Source: Palsa-892 sp963751615 | GTDB taxonomy: Bacteria; Pseudomonadota; Alphaproteobacteria; Rhizobiales; Xanthobacteraceae | DNA: 64,000 nt | Assembly: GCA_963751615.1 (NCBI GenBank) | Contig: CAVVVG010000005.1 | Span: forward strand, 248,001-312,000 | Direction of reading: 5' to 3' | Part shown: positions 9,013 through 18,615 of the stretch, piece by piece | How positions within the stretch are numbered: position 1 is the stretch's first letter | How the letters are laid out: each line of letters opens with the position of its first letter | Program-made: the position numbers and the translations under genes | Notes under the pieces: generated by a model | Database searches by the model: none | Told to the model about the DNA's origin: nothing | Seen by the model: only the letters and a program-made list of their open reading frames with translations

Positions 9013-9942
9013 TTATTTTCCTGCGATGCTTGCCGTAGCAGCCTGAGCTGCTTTTCGATTCGCGTTTGCAATGACTGCTGCCACGATCTCGGCAACGCGA
9101 TGCTGCCATTGCACCGCTGCATAGCCGAACACGCTCTTGAATTTCGAGCTATCAAGCTCGCAATTTAATGGGCGGTTAGCTGAAGTCGGATATTCCGAGA
9201 GCTTAATTTCGACAACCTTGGGCGTGCGGCCTGTAAAAATCGCCTGGCGCTGCACAATTTCTGACGCGAAGCCGAACCAGCTCGTGGCGCCCGTACCCGC
9301 AAAATGAAAAATACCAGACGTTTTCGCCTCCGTTCCAAGCCTGCGAACGACTGCAAGGATCGCTTCCGCAATATCAACTGTCGCCGTTGGGCAGCCGATC
9401 TGATCGCCGACCATGCGTAGTTCATCGCGTTCGGAAGCGAGTTTCAGCACATTCCGGAGAAAGTTCCGACCATGCGCACCATAAATCATTGAAGTTCGCA
9501 AAATGACGTGACGGGGGTGCAATTCGCGGACTTTCGCTTCAGCTTCGGCTTTACTGCGGCCGTAGACACTGAGCGGCATAACCTTGTCATTCTCCACATA
9601 AGCGGTTTTTTTGGTGCCATTGAACACGTAATCGCAGGAAAAATGGATAAACGGAACATTGAAGCTTGCACAAACACTCGCGAGAACCGTGGGCCCGATC
9701 ACATTCGCGGCGGTTACGAGCTCCGGTTCGCGTTCGCCGCGATCAATCGAGGTGTAAGCCGCGGCATTTACCACCACAACCGGACGGTGAAGGTCCAGCG
9801 CAAGACGAACGCTAGTCTCGTTCGTGATATCGGCGTCCTGTCGCGAGAGGCCGACCACGGGTACGCTTCGTGCCGCCGCAAGTGAGACTAGTTCGCGGCC
9901 CACTTGGCCGCGTGCGCCAAAGACAAGAATAGGAGCGCTCAT
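9013..9942 (-). CDS. rfbD: dTDP-4-dehydrorhamnose reductase-like protein
   Basis: A 309-aa RmlD-type SDR. Seen: N-terminal VFGARGQVGRELVSLA, VNAAAYTSIDRGEREPE near residue 63, the FSCDYVFNGTKKTAY motif near 100, active-site YGRSKAEAE near 127 and RTSMIYG near 150. RmlD reduces dTDP-4-dehydrorhamnose to dTDP-L-rhamnose. The open frame extends upstream to 10170, but that extension overlaps galU on the other strand and is not family-like; the ATG at 9942 fits the family start. No rmlA, rmlB or rmlC lies nearby, so the substrate is inferred. It is divergent from galU over ~92 nt and convergent with ugd. Confidence 0.85.
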   Translation of the reverse strand: MSAPILVFGARGQVGRELVSLAAARSVPVVGLSRQDADITNETSVRLALDLHRPVVVVNAAAYTSIDRGEREPELVTAANVIGPTVLASVCASFNVPFIHFSCDYVFNGTKKTAYVENDKVMPLSVYGRSKAEAEAKVRELHPRHVILRTSMIYGAHGRNFLRNVLKLASERDELRMVGDQIGCPTATVDIAEAILAVVRRLGTEAKTSGIFHFAGTGATSWFGFASEIVQRQAIFTGRTPKVVEIKLSEYPTSANRPLNCELDSSKFKSVFGYAAVQWQHRVAEIVAAVIANANRKAAQAATASIAGK

Positions 9943-10034
9943 CGTTAATTCCGTTAGCCGTTCGATTTGCCAAGCCGCCCAGGAAACGACATAGAAGCGT
10001 CGAATCTTCCAACCCGCAAGCAACAGGGACCGTA

Positions 10035-10916
10035 ATGCCCAGAATTCGTAAGGCCATTTTCCCCGTCGCCGGTCTCGGAACGCGCTTTCTTCCGGCGACC
10101 AAGGCAATGCCGAAAGAGATGCTGACGGTGGTCGACCGTCCGCTGATCCAATACGTCGTCGATGAAGCACGCGCGGCAGGGATCGAGCATTTCATCTTCG
10201 TCACAGGGCGAAACAAAGGCGTCATCGAGGATCATTTCGACCGTCAGTTCGAGCTTGAACAGACGCTGAAAGAACGTGGCAAGAAAACGGAACTTGAACT
10301 TCTGGAACGCGACCTTCCGGGCCCAGGGGCTGCGAGCTTTATCCGCCAGCAATCGCCCCTCGGACTCGGCCATGCAGTCTGGTGCGCGCGCGAGATGATC
10401 GGCCGCGAACCTTTTGCCTTGCTGCTTCCCGACGTGCTCGTTCAGGCAAAAAAATCATGCCTGGCTCAGATGATCGAAGCCTACGAAACACTGGACGGAC
10501 AAACCAACTGGATGGCAGTCGAAGAGGTGCCGGAAGATCGCAGCCACATGTACGGCGTGGTCGGTATAGGGGAGCGCAAAGGCAATGCGTTCAAGATTAC
10601 CGAAATGGTAGAGAAACCTGCCAAGGGTAAGGCGCCGTCTAACCGCATTATCACCGGCCGGTATATTTTGCAGCCGGAAATCTTCGAGCATCTGGAAAAA
10701 CAGCAACGTGGTGCAGGCGGAGAAATTCAACTGACTGATGCCATGATTGCGCTCTCCAAGATGCAGCCGTTTTATGGTTTTGATTTCCAGGGCCGTACGT
10801 TCGATTGCGGCTCGAAAATTGGATTTCTGTGCGCCAACGTCGCTTATGCGCTCGCGCGCAGCGATCTCGGGGAAGAATTCCGCAGCGCATTGAACGCACT
10901 GTTGAATAAAAAATGA
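10035..10916 (+). CDS. galU: UTP-glucose-1-phosphate uridylyltransferase
   Basis: A 293-aa nucleotidyltransferase forming UDP-glucose, the precursor used by GalE and Ugd next door. Seen: AIFPVAGLGTRFLPATKAMP at residues 7-26, VDRPLIQYVVDEA near 34, ALLLPDVLV near 130, EMVEKPAKGKAPSN near 190 and GEIQLTDAM near 230, the standard bacterial GalU pattern and length. AGGGA lies about 5 nt before the ATG. It is divergent from rfbD. Confidence 0.95.
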   Translation: MPRIRKAIFPVAGLGTRFLPATKAMPKEMLTVVDRPLIQYVVDEARAAGIEHFIFVTGRNKGVIEDHFDRQFELEQTLKERGKKTELELLERDLPGPGAASFIRQQSPLGLGHAVWCAREMIGREPFALLLPDVLVQAKKSCLAQMIEAYETLDGQTNWMAVEEVPEDRSHMYGVVGIGERKGNAFKITEMVEKPAKGKAPSNRIITGRYILQPEIFEHLEKQQRGAGGEIQLTDAMIALSKMQPFYGFDFQGRTFDCGSKIGFLCANVAYALARSDLGEEFRSALNALLNKK

Positions 10917-10994
10917 TTCCTTTTCGGTCCGGGCTCCCTCCTCTAGGCCATTGACTTTGCGACAAAAACCGGCTCAATCGCGCGCACAGTCGCT

Positions 10995-12791
10995 ATGTTG
11001 ATCGAACGCATCAAGCACCGCCTGTCCGGGCTCTTCGGCGAAGATGCACGCGCCATTATTCCGCGTCTGCTTGCGACCGACGGGCGCCGCTACGCTCATC
11101 GATACGCCCTCGCCTTCTTTTTCATGATTCTGCTCGCGGGCTCGACATCGCTGTCCGCGTATCTGATGAAGGACGTCGTCAACAAGATTTTCGTCGAGGG
11201 CAGCGTATGGGCGATCTGGGCATTGGGAGGGGCACTCATCGGTCTCGCAACGATCAAGGGCTTCTCAGCCTACGGCCAGACCGTAACCCTCAGCAAAATC
11301 GGCAATCGCATTATTGCCGATTATCAGAATAAGCTCTATGAGAACCTGCTGAAACAAGGCATTCCTTTTTTTTCGCAACGTCACTCGGCGGAATTCTTGA
11401 ATCGCCTAAATTCTGGAGCTGTTGGTGCACGCTCCATTCTCCAAATTCTCATTACTACCGTAGGCCGAGATCTGCTTTCGCTCATCGGCCTTGTCACGGT
11501 GATGATCATTCAGGATCCATTTCTCGCTTTCATCTGCCTTGTTGCGCTGCCGATCGCGTTATCTGGCGTGCGCTCGCTCATTCGGCGCACGCGTAAGTTC
11601 GTACAGCGGCAATTCATTGGCTCCGGCAACATCTTGCAAACCATGCAGGAAACCATTCTGGGAATCCGTATGGTGAAGTCGTTTAACCTAGAAGACATTC
11701 TGCGTCTGCGAATGAAGGAACATATCAGCGAGGTCGAGCAGGCCTCGAACAAGTGGGCCCGTGTAAGCGCCCGCTCTAACCCCTTGATGGAAATGCTGGG
11801 CGGTTTTGCCGTGGCGGGCGCCGTGATGTATGCGGGTCTCGGCGTGCTGAAGGGTGGGCGCATGCCAGGCGAATTCTTCTCGGTGATCGCGGCGCTTTTA
11901 CTCGCCTACGATCCCGCCAAGCGTCTTGCGCGTGTTAATATAGATATTGCAGCAAATTTGGTTTATGTTCGCCATCTCTTCGAAATTATTGACAGCAAGC
12001 CTACCGAGGGCGAACCAGCCGGACTGCCGGCGCTTAAGGTAGATCGCGGACGAATCGAATTTCGTGACGTCGAATTCGGCTATCGTCCAGGTGAACCGGT
12101 ATTGCGCCGCTTCTCCATGGTAGCGGAACCTGCCGAGACAACCGCGCTAGTGGGCCCCTCGGGCGCGGGAAAATCTACAATCATGGATTTGATCGACCGC
12201 TTTTACGACCTGCAAGCGGGCTCCATTCTCATCGATGGTCAGGACATCTCGAAGATTTCGCGCCGCTCTGTGCGCAATGTCATCGCCTACGTGAGCCAGG
12301 ACTCGTTTCTGTTTTCAGGCACAATCCGCGATAACATCGCGCTCGGCCGTCCAGAAGCCCGCGAGAGCGAAATCATCGCCGCCGCCAAGGAAGCCCACGC
12401 TCATGACTTTATTCTGGGCTTCGGCTCCGGTTATGACACGCCGGTGGGCGAACACGGAACACAACTCTCCGGGGGACAGCGCGCACGCATCGCGATTGCC
12501 CGCGCATTTCTGAAAAATTCACCTATTCTTCTACTCGACGAGCCGACTGCGGCGCTCGATTCTGAATCCGAATTGATGGTGCAGCGCGCCCTCGACGCAC
12601 TCAGAGTCTCGCGCACCACGCTCGTGATTGCCCATCGCTTACAGACCGTGATGTCGGCCAATCGCATTCTCGTCATTGAGCACGGACGCGTGATCGAGAC
12701 CGGCAGGCACGACGAGCTTGTCGCACGCCGCGGCCGCTATCATGCGTTTTATCAGATGCAATTCGATGAGCGGCAAGCCGCAAACGCCTAA
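10995..12791 (+). CDS. ABC exporter, fused permease and ATPase (MsbA/lipid-export type)
   Basis: A 598-aa half-transporter: a six-helix type 1 exporter domain (about residues 30-310) followed by an ATPase. Seen: Walker A GPSGAGKST near residue 393, Q-loop YVSQDSFLFSG near 434, signature LSGGQRARIAIARA near 490, Walker B ILLLDEPTAALD near 514 and the H-loop IAHRL. Family members flip lipid-linked sugars or lipid A across the inner membrane, acting as homodimers. The setting between galU and manC suggests export of an LPS or glycolipid intermediate, but the substrate cannot be read from the sequence. Ribosome-binding signal is weak. Confidence 0.9.
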   Translation: MLIERIKHRLSGLFGEDARAIIPRLLATDGRRYAHRYALAFFFMILLAGSTSLSAYLMKDVVNKIFVEGSVWAIWALGGALIGLATIKGFSAYGQTVTLSKIGNRIIADYQNKLYENLLKQGIPFFSQRHSAEFLNRLNSGAVGARSILQILITTVGRDLLSLIGLVTVMIIQDPFLAFICLVALPIALSGVRSLIRRTRKFVQRQFIGSGNILQTMQETILGIRMVKSFNLEDILRLRMKEHISEVEQASNKWARVSARSNPLMEMLGGFAVAGAVMYAGLGVLKGGRMPGEFFSVIAALLLAYDPAKRLARVNIDIAANLVYVRHLFEIIDSKPTEGEPAGLPALKVDRGRIEFRDVEFGYRPGEPVLRRFSMVAEPAETTALVGPSGAGKSTIMDLIDRFYDLQAGSILIDGQDISKISRRSVRNVIAYVSQDSFLFSGTIRDNIALGRPEARESEIIAAAKEAHAHDFILGFGSGYDTPVGEHGTQLSGGQRARIAIARAFLKNSPILLLDEPTAALDSESELMVQRALDALRVSRTTLVIAHRLQTVMSANRILVIEHGRVIETGRHDELVARRGRYHAFYQMQFDERQAANA

Positions 12792-12815
12792 CGAACGGTT
12801 TCGGGAGCGGCACTT

Positions 12816-14240
12816 ATGGGAGGCCTCATTCATCCGGTGATTTTGTGCGGCGGCGCCGGCACCCGGCTGTGGCCTTCGTCACGTGACAGCTTGCCCAAAC
12901 AATTCTTACGATTGCTCGGCCCATTGTCCACTCTACAGGAAACGGTGAAACGCGTTTCCGCTCCAAAAACTTTTGCTAAGCCCATCATCATAACCAATTA
13001 CGATTATCGGTTTCTCGTGCGCGAACAGCTCGATGATATTGGGCAAGACGCAGAAATACTGCTTGAACCAATACGCCGCGATTCCGGCCCAGCCGTAGCC
13101 GCCGCAAGCGTACTGCTAGCCGCCCGGCAGCCGAATGCGCTCGCCCTTGTGCTCGCGGCGGATCACGTCGTGACGAAACCAAAGAAGTTCGTTTTGGCTT
13201 GCTTGCAAGCGCGCGCCGCCGCGGAAAAAGGTCGCATCGTGACGTTCGGCTGCATCCCCGATCACCCAGCGACCGGCTACGGTTACATCAAGCCGGGAAA
13301 GTCGATTATAGGCACGGGCGCGAAGGAAGTAATCAAATTCGTCGAGAAACCGGACGCAAAAACCGCAACGCGTTACATCCGGGAGGGCTTCCTCTGGAAC
13401 TCAGGAAACTTTCTCTTCAGGGTCGATGTCTTTCTCTCCGAATACAAGGCTTTCGAACCAAAAAGCGCCGCCTCCGTTAATAAAGCTGTCCAAAACATCA
13501 CGACCGATCTTGGCTTCCATCTCCTCGATAAAAAATTCTTCACCGCCGCTGCGCAGAAATCCATTGATTATGCGGTGATGGAAAAAACCCGCCGTGCCGC
13601 GGTCGTGCCCGCAGCCTACGGATGGTCCGATCTCGGCGGATGGCATGCTGTCTGGACTCATACACCACGCGACAAGGCCGGCAATGCCGTACGCGGCAGG
13701 GTCGTGCTGCTCAACTCAAAGGATTCTTATGTCGCAGGGAATAGCGGCCTCACGACACTTTTGGGCGTGAGCAATCTCGTCGTTGTGGTTGAGGATGACG
13801 CGGTTTTGGTCGCCGACCGCAGCCGCACCGATGATTTGCGCAAGATTGTCGACGAGATTCGGAAACGCGGCATGCCAGAAGCCAATACGCACGCGCGCGT
13901 CTATCGGCCGTGGGGCAATTATCAAAGCCTCGATCAGGGCGAGCGATTTCAGGTCAAGCGCATCGTCGTCAAGCCCGGCCAGCGGTTATCGCTCCAGAAG
14001 CACAAATATCGCTCCGAGCATTGGGTGGTCGTGCATGGCACAGCGCGCGTCACCATCGGAAAGAAAGTGCGTGATCTACAGGAAAATCAGTCGGTGTATG
14101 TGCCCGTCCAAAGCGAGCACCGCCTCGAAAATCCCGGTAACATTCCACTCGAACTAATCGAAGTGCAGACGGGAACCTATTTCGGCGAAGACGATATCAT
14201 CCGGATCGAGGACGATTATCGCCGCAAAAGCGATGAATAG
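12816..14240 (+). CDS. manC: Mannose-1-phosphate guanylyltransferase / mannose-6-phosphate isomerase
   Basis: A 474-aa bifunctional type II enzyme making GDP-mannose. Seen: nucleotidyltransferase start ILCGGAGTRLWPSSRDSLPK near residue 10, VLAADHVV near 112, FVEKPDAKTATRYI near 170 and GWSDLGGWHAVW near 268; then the isomerase cupin with RPWGNYQSLDQGERFQVKRI near 365 and KHKYRSEHWVVV near 395. It follows the ABC exporter after 24 nt, probably in one transcript. GDP-mannose would feed the LpcC-like mannosyltransferase at 694. Confidence 0.93.
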   Translation: MGGLIHPVILCGGAGTRLWPSSRDSLPKQFLRLLGPLSTLQETVKRVSAPKTFAKPIIITNYDYRFLVREQLDDIGQDAEILLEPIRRDSGPAVAAASVLLAARQPNALALVLAADHVVTKPKKFVLACLQARAAAEKGRIVTFGCIPDHPATGYGYIKPGKSIIGTGAKEVIKFVEKPDAKTATRYIREGFLWNSGNFLFRVDVFLSEYKAFEPKSAASVNKAVQNITTDLGFHLLDKKFFTAAAQKSIDYAVMEKTRRAAVVPAAYGWSDLGGWHAVWTHTPRDKAGNAVRGRVVLLNSKDSYVAGNSGLTTLLGVSNLVVVVEDDAVLVADRSRTDDLRKIVDEIRKRGMPEANTHARVYRPWGNYQSLDQGERFQVKRIVVKPGQRLSLQKHKYRSEHWVVVHGTARVTIGKKVRDLQENQSVYVPVQSEHRLENPGNIPLELIEVQTGTYFGEDDIIRIEDDYRRKSDE

Positions 14241-14377
14241 AGCGTGCCGAAACCACACCGCCTTCAAATTTTCACGCCGCATAGGAATTTGCCTGAGCAA
14301 GGGAAATCAGAAGCGGATGATAAAATCCCACCCCATCTAAACAAGGCAGCAAGGACGCGCCGACAACATTCGGTCTT

Positions 14378-14929
14378 TTAGACCCTCATGCGCGCGACGA
14401 ATTTTCCGAAAGCCTCGAGCTGATTCTTGATGACACCCTTCGTCGCCTCGTCCATCAACTCGCCCTTGTCGTTGAACTTATTTTGTGCCTGCCCGACAAA
14501 GACTTCCGGCGTGTTGAAAACAAACGCGCCGAGGAATACGAACATTGTTCGCACGTGATATTGCATGCGCGCACCACCCAGTGGACCCATAGAGGCGGAC
14601 TGAATCGCTACCGCTTTCTCTTTGAATGGCTGATCTTTCAACCGCGAGGCCCAATCGATCGCATTCTTTAGCGCACCGGGAATGGTGTAATTGTATTCCG
14701 GTGTGACGATGATGATTCCGTCCGACGCGCGTAGCACATCAGCATAAGCCGTCACAATATCCGGAAAAATCCCATCGGCATGCAGATCGGCATTATAAAA
14801 CGGAAATTTATCAAAACTCGGTGCTTCCGTAATTTTCATGCTGGACGGCGCGAGCGAGGGCAGCGAGCGCGCAAGCATGTGATTGTAAGAGCCTTTGCGC
14901 AGGCTGCCGCAAATCGTAACAATATTCAT
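14378..14929 (-). CDS. NADPH-dependent FMN reductase / quinone reductase family
   Basis: A 183-aa flavodoxin-fold reductase. Seen: phosphate loop TICGSLRKGSYNHML at the N-terminus, VTPEYNYTIPGALKNAIDWA near residue 80 and a flavin-binding SMGPLGGARMQYHVR near 112. These small dimeric proteins bind FMN and reduce quinones, azo compounds or metal ions with NAD(P)H. Two start codons lie two codons apart; the inner ATG at 14929 has the better spacing (about 7 nt) to an AGGA element, while 14935 is the alternative. It is followed downstream by nothing in operon; the GST at 15007 lies upstream on the same strand. Confidence 0.88.
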   Translation of the reverse strand: MNIVTICGSLRKGSYNHMLARSLPSLAPSSMKITEAPSFDKFPFYNADLHADGIFPDIVTAYADVLRASDGIIIVTPEYNYTIPGALKNAIDWASRLKDQPFKEKAVAIQSASMGPLGGARMQYHVRTMFVFLGAFVFNTPEVFVGQAQNKFNDKGELMDEATKGVIKNQLEAFGKFVARMRV

Positions 14930-15006
14930 ATCCATTTCCTTTCGAAGTTATTCGCCGCCTTTAGGACAAGAGTGGCATTGTTTTCGTTCCCATTTTAGCT
15001 TCGCCA

Positions 15007-15642
15007 CTATTCGAGTGGAACATCGACAAACTTTTGGAAGCCATGCCGCGGGCGAATGCGTGCAAGCCAGACAACAAGACGTTCCGTTGTCGGCCGTCCC
15101 ATAAGAAACGGATTGCGCAGCCACCGATCCACGAAAATGGAAAGCGCGAGATCCGCGATCGAAAAGGTTTTTCCGGCAACATAATCACGTTTTTCCAAAT
15201 GCCGGTCTAGAATGCCATAGATGATGGCAGCTTTTTTGCTGTTCGAAGCAATCGCGACTACGTCTCGCTCATCAGGCAGCGTGCGGACGGTGCCGAGAAA
15301 CAGCGGGCTCTCGACCGGCACAACGACAGAAAGCGACCAGTCGAGCCAGCGATCGATATCGGCGCGCGCCGCCGGATCGGAGGGATAAAAGGCCTCGCCA
15401 TCGTATTTCATGCAGAAATAGCGCATGATGGAATTCGATTCCCACAATACGAAATCGCCATCCTCTATGGTCGGAACTTTCGAATTCGGATTGAGTGCTT
15501 TATAGGCCGGCGTATCGACTACCCCGAACTGACGGCCGGCATCAATCCGCTCGACATCGAGCTTCAGCTCATCAGCGAGCCACATCACTTTCTTCACGTT
15601 AGACGATGAAAAACGTCCCCATACTTTGATTCTTCTGGACAT
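15007..15642 (-). CDS. Glutathione S-transferase family protein
   Basis: A 211-aa cytosolic GST. Seen: thioredoxin-like N-domain beginning with KVWGRFSSSNVKKVMWLADE, the glutathione gamma-glutamyl site NSKVPTIEDGDFVLWESNSI near residues 50-70, and an alpha-helical C-domain with SIADLALSIFVDRW near 165. AAGGAAAGG lies just upstream of the ATG. Such proteins conjugate or reduce electrophiles; the substrate is unknown. It may share a transcript with the FMN reductase downstream, suggesting a small redox or detoxification unit. Divergent from the importer operon starting near 15822. Confidence 0.9.
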   Translation of the reverse strand: MSRRIKVWGRFSSSNVKKVMWLADELKLDVERIDAGRQFGVVDTPAYKALNPNSKVPTIEDGDFVLWESNSIMRYFCMKYDGEAFYPSDPAARADIDRWLDWSLSVVVPVESPLFLGTVRTLPDERDVVAIASNSKKAAIIYGILDRHLEKRDYVAGKTFSIADLALSIFVDRWLRNPFLMGRPTTERLVVWLARIRPRHGFQKFVDVPLE

Positions 15643-15821
15643 TGCCTTTCCTTATCGGCGGCCGTTCGATCCGAACCGATTACCATTCTCCGTTGACCCG
15701 CCCTGCGCTCTCACCCTAGCCTACCCATTAGAGGCCCAAAACGTTATCGCGCACAACGAAATCGGCCGAAACAGAAAAAGTGCGCCCAAGGGAGAGAGCA
15801 ATTCAGGGGGGATTGCGCCTG

Positions 15822-16619
15822 GTGCAGTCTGCCACCCAAGCCGAAGCGACAAATGAAGTGATCGCGGTCCAACGCCTGAGCAAGCGTTATGGCCATAGCG
15901 ACAACAGCATCCTTGCGCTTAAGAACATCGATTTCACCGTCCCTGATCGCGAATTTCTCTCGATTGTCGGACCTTCGGGATGCGGAAAATCGACGCTGTT
16001 AAAAATTCTTGCCGGTCTCATTCCGGCAACGGAAGGCGAAGCGCTTCTGAACGGCACACCGATTGAAGGGCCGCGTCAGGATATCGGGGTCGTATTTCAA
16101 TCCCCGGTTTTGTTTCCCTGGCGCAACGTTCTCGACAACGTGCTGCTCCCGGTCGATGTCCAGCGTCTTGGCCGCACCCAAATGGCCAAGCGCGCGTACG
16201 ATCTATTGAAGCTGGTGGGCCTTAGCGGCTTCGAACAACGCTATCCGTGGGAATTGTCTGGCGGCATGCAACAGCGTGTTGCCCTGGTGCGCGCACTGAT
16301 CCACGATCCAGCGTTGCTGTTGATGGACGAGCCGTTTGGCGCACTTGACGCGATGAACCGTGAAAACATGAATGTGGAACTCCAACGCATCTGGCTCGAA
16401 CGCCAAAAGACGGTCGTATTCATTACGCATTCGACCGCGGAGGCCGTATTCCTCGGAGACCGAGTCATGGTGATGACGTCGCGTCCTGGTCAAATAGGCG
16501 ATCTTTTCAACATCGATTTGCCGCGTCCCCGCCCGCTCGACGTCATGAACACAGAAAAATTTGGCGGCTACGTGCGGCGGATCCGGACCGTACTGAATAC
16601 CGGTGGAGGTCTCGAATGA
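15822..16619 (+). CDS. ABC importer ATP-binding protein (nitrate/sulfonate/taurine type)
   Basis: An ATPase of ~265 aa of the SsuB/TauB/NrtD group. Seen: VQRLSKRYG, Walker A GPSGCGKST near residue 47, Q-loop VFQSPVLFPWRNVLDNVLLP near 92, signature ELSGGMQQRVALVRAL near 145, Walker B LLLMDEPFGALD near 167 and the H-loop ITHSTAEAVFL. The frame is open from a GTG at 15780, but the GTG at 15822 is preceded by a GGGGGG element about 8 nt upstream and is preferred. Its stop overlaps the permease start by 4 nt; the third gene encodes the binding protein, forming one operon. Confidence 0.88.
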   Translation: MQSATQAEATNEVIAVQRLSKRYGHSDNSILALKNIDFTVPDREFLSIVGPSGCGKSTLLKILAGLIPATEGEALLNGTPIEGPRQDIGVVFQSPVLFPWRNVLDNVLLPVDVQRLGRTQMAKRAYDLLKLVGLSGFEQRYPWELSGGMQQRVALVRALIHDPALLLMDEPFGALDAMNRENMNVELQRIWLERQKTVVFITHSTAEAVFLGDRVMVMTSRPGQIGDLFNIDLPRPRPLDVMNTEKFGGYVRRIRTVLNTGGGLE

Positions 16620-17425
16620 AATTCGGATGGAATAGTTTCGTTCTCCGCACAATCCTGATCGCTGTGGTCTTATTAATATGGGAATTCATGGTCCGATTTT
16701 TCTCGGTTCCTGCCTTTATCCTTCCTCCACCAAGCAATATTTTTATTGCGCTCTATCGCGGTATGACCAGCACGCTCTACATCGGACACATTGGCGTCAC
16801 GCTGACCGAGACGTTTCTCGGTTTTGCGCTTGGTACGTTCCTCGCCTTCGCGCTTGGGGTCGCCGTCGCTCTGAGCCGCCGCGTCGAATATTATCTTTAT
16901 CCTTTCATTGTAATGTTTCAGGCGATGCCTAAGGTCGCACTTGCCCCACTCATCATTATCTGGTTCGGCTTAGGACTGACCTCGAAAGTCGTGAGCGCGG
17001 CGCTCATCGCCTTTTTCCCCTTGATGGTGAATACGATCGTCGGCCTACGCTCGGCCGAAGAGGATCGCGTGAATTTGATGCGCTCTCTTGCCGCTTCACG
17101 CTGGCAGATTTTCTGGATGCTCCAACTGCCGAACGCGATGCCTTATATTTTCGCAGGACTGGAGATCGCAATGATTTTCGCACTGATCGGTGCAATTGTT
17201 GGCGAATTCGTCGGCGCAACTTCGGGCCTGGGAATGTTGATCCAGAGTATGAACTTCACCATGGACGTCGCCGGACAATTTTCGATTTTGCTGATTTTGT
17301 CCATTCTCGGACTCTTGCTGAATAGTCTAGTAACCGAAGTACGGAAACGCGTGCTGTTCTGGGATCCATCGCAAAAAACGGATGCCGCGGGCAGCGCCGC
17401 CGCCGGCAAGGGAGGCTTGTCGTGA
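16616..17425 (+). CDS. ABC importer permease (SsuC/TauC type)
   Basis: A 269-aa inner-membrane permease with about six hydrophobic segments, beginning with IAVVLLIWEFMVRFFSVPAF. The EAA-type cytoplasmic loop is near residue 150, around NLMRSLAASRWQIFWMLQLP, and contacts the ATPase. It sits between the ATPase and binding-protein genes with ATGA-type 4-nt overlaps on both sides, so translation is coupled. The substrate is unknown; the family carries sulfonates, taurine, nitrate or pyrimidine precursors. Confidence 0.9.
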   Translation: MKFGWNSFVLRTILIAVVLLIWEFMVRFFSVPAFILPPPSNIFIALYRGMTSTLYIGHIGVTLTETFLGFALGTFLAFALGVAVALSRRVEYYLYPFIVMFQAMPKVALAPLIIIWFGLGLTSKVVSAALIAFFPLMVNTIVGLRSAEEDRVNLMRSLAASRWQIFWMLQLPNAMPYIFAGLEIAMIFALIGAIVGEFVGATSGLGMLIQSMNFTMDVAGQFSILLILSILGLLLNSLVTEVRKRVLFWDPSQKTDAAGSAAAGKGGLS

Positions 17426-18489
17426 AATGTGTAGCTGTCGCAACGCTCGCAATGGTCGCCGCACTATCGACCTTTACAGTGACCGCGAACGCACAGAATG
17501 TCGTCAAGGTCGGCTGGTGCGCCCGTACCGTTAGTTCCGCCGCGGCCCCCTTCGCCATTGCCACCAAAATGGGCTGGTTCGAGAAGGCCGGCTTCAAGGT
17601 CGAACTGATCCCGCTGCCCGGCTCAACCGATTGTGTGAAGGCAGTCGCGACAAAAGACGTGAACTACTCTCTGCCCTCCATCGAACCGCTGGCGATTATT
17701 CGACCACAGGGCGTGAAAGCCAAAAATTATTATACGGCCTATCAAGGTAACATTTATGGAATCGTTGTCCCAGAAGACAGCCCGGTGAAGAAATTCACTG
17801 ATCTCAAGGGAAAACGTATCGGCGTGACGTCGATGGCGTCTGCGGGCGTCATCATTGCGCGCGCGCTTGCGGCCATTAACGGCATGGACCCAGACCGCGA
17901 CATTACGATTGTCGTCGCAGGCGAAGCCGGACAAACCGCTGCTCTCATCCGCGGCGGCCAGGTTGACGCGCTCTCGCAATTCGATACGCAGTACGCCCTC
18001 ACGGAAAACGCCGGCGCCAAACTCCGTCGACTTGATGCCGATAACCAAAGCATCTCAAAGTTTCCGTCGAACGGATTGGTTGCATTTGAGGAAACGTTGA
18101 GCAGCAAACGTGCCGAAGCGGTTGCGCTCGCCCAAGGCTACGCCAAGGGCACGGTTTTCGCGATCGCCAATCCAGAAGCTGCAATCAAGATCCTTTGGGA
18201 CGTTTTCCCCCAGACAAAAGCGACCGGTAAGGACGAAGCGACAGCGCTGAAGGATGATCTTGCGACGCTCAAAGCGCGCATCGTCAACTGGAAATATGAA
18301 GCGGGCGGCGTAAGCAAATGGGGCGAGAACTCGATCAAGAATTACGACGACTATATCGATTTCCTAATAAAAAACGGCGTTGTGAAAGAGAAAGTGCCCG
18401 CGACCGATCTCGTCACCAACGATCTGATTGAAGACATCAACAAATTCGACCAGACTGAAATTCAGGCGCTGGCGAAGGCTTATAAATAA
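17422..18489 (+). CDS. ABC importer substrate-binding protein (NMT1/THI5-like)
   Basis: A 355-aa periplasmic binding protein. Residues 1-~24 form a signal peptide ending TVTANA before QNVVKVGW. The fold shows VGWCARTVSSAAAPFAIATK, GWFEKAGFKVELIPLPGS near residue 52 and GKRIGVTSMASAGVIIARAL near 130, as in NMT1-like and ABC sulfonate/pyrimidine-precursor receptors. The start is a GTG with GGGAGG 6 nt upstream, overlapping the permease stop by 4 nt. Ligand not predictable; a weak hairpin follows the stop. Confidence 0.88.
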   Translation: MKCVAVATLAMVAALSTFTVTANAQNVVKVGWCARTVSSAAAPFAIATKMGWFEKAGFKVELIPLPGSTDCVKAVATKDVNYSLPSIEPLAIIRPQGVKAKNYYTAYQGNIYGIVVPEDSPVKKFTDLKGKRIGVTSMASAGVIIARALAAINGMDPDRDITIVVAGEAGQTAALIRGGQVDALSQFDTQYALTENAGAKLRRLDADNQSISKFPSNGLVAFEETLSSKRAEAVALAQGYAKGTVFAIANPEAAIKILWDVFPQTKATGKDEATALKDDLATLKARIVNWKYEAGGVSKWGENSIKNYDDYIDFLIKNGVVKEKVPATDLVTNDLIEDINKFDQTEIQALAKAYK

Positions 18490-18615
18490 ACGACGTCCGG
18501 AGCGCTTCAATCGTTGTTCGCTTGAAGAATTCGATGTAAGTGCAACGGAACGGATGAGCGCCAGCCTGTGCTCATCAGCGATTTTACGGCAAACGATTTT
18601 ATCGACCTTATTGCG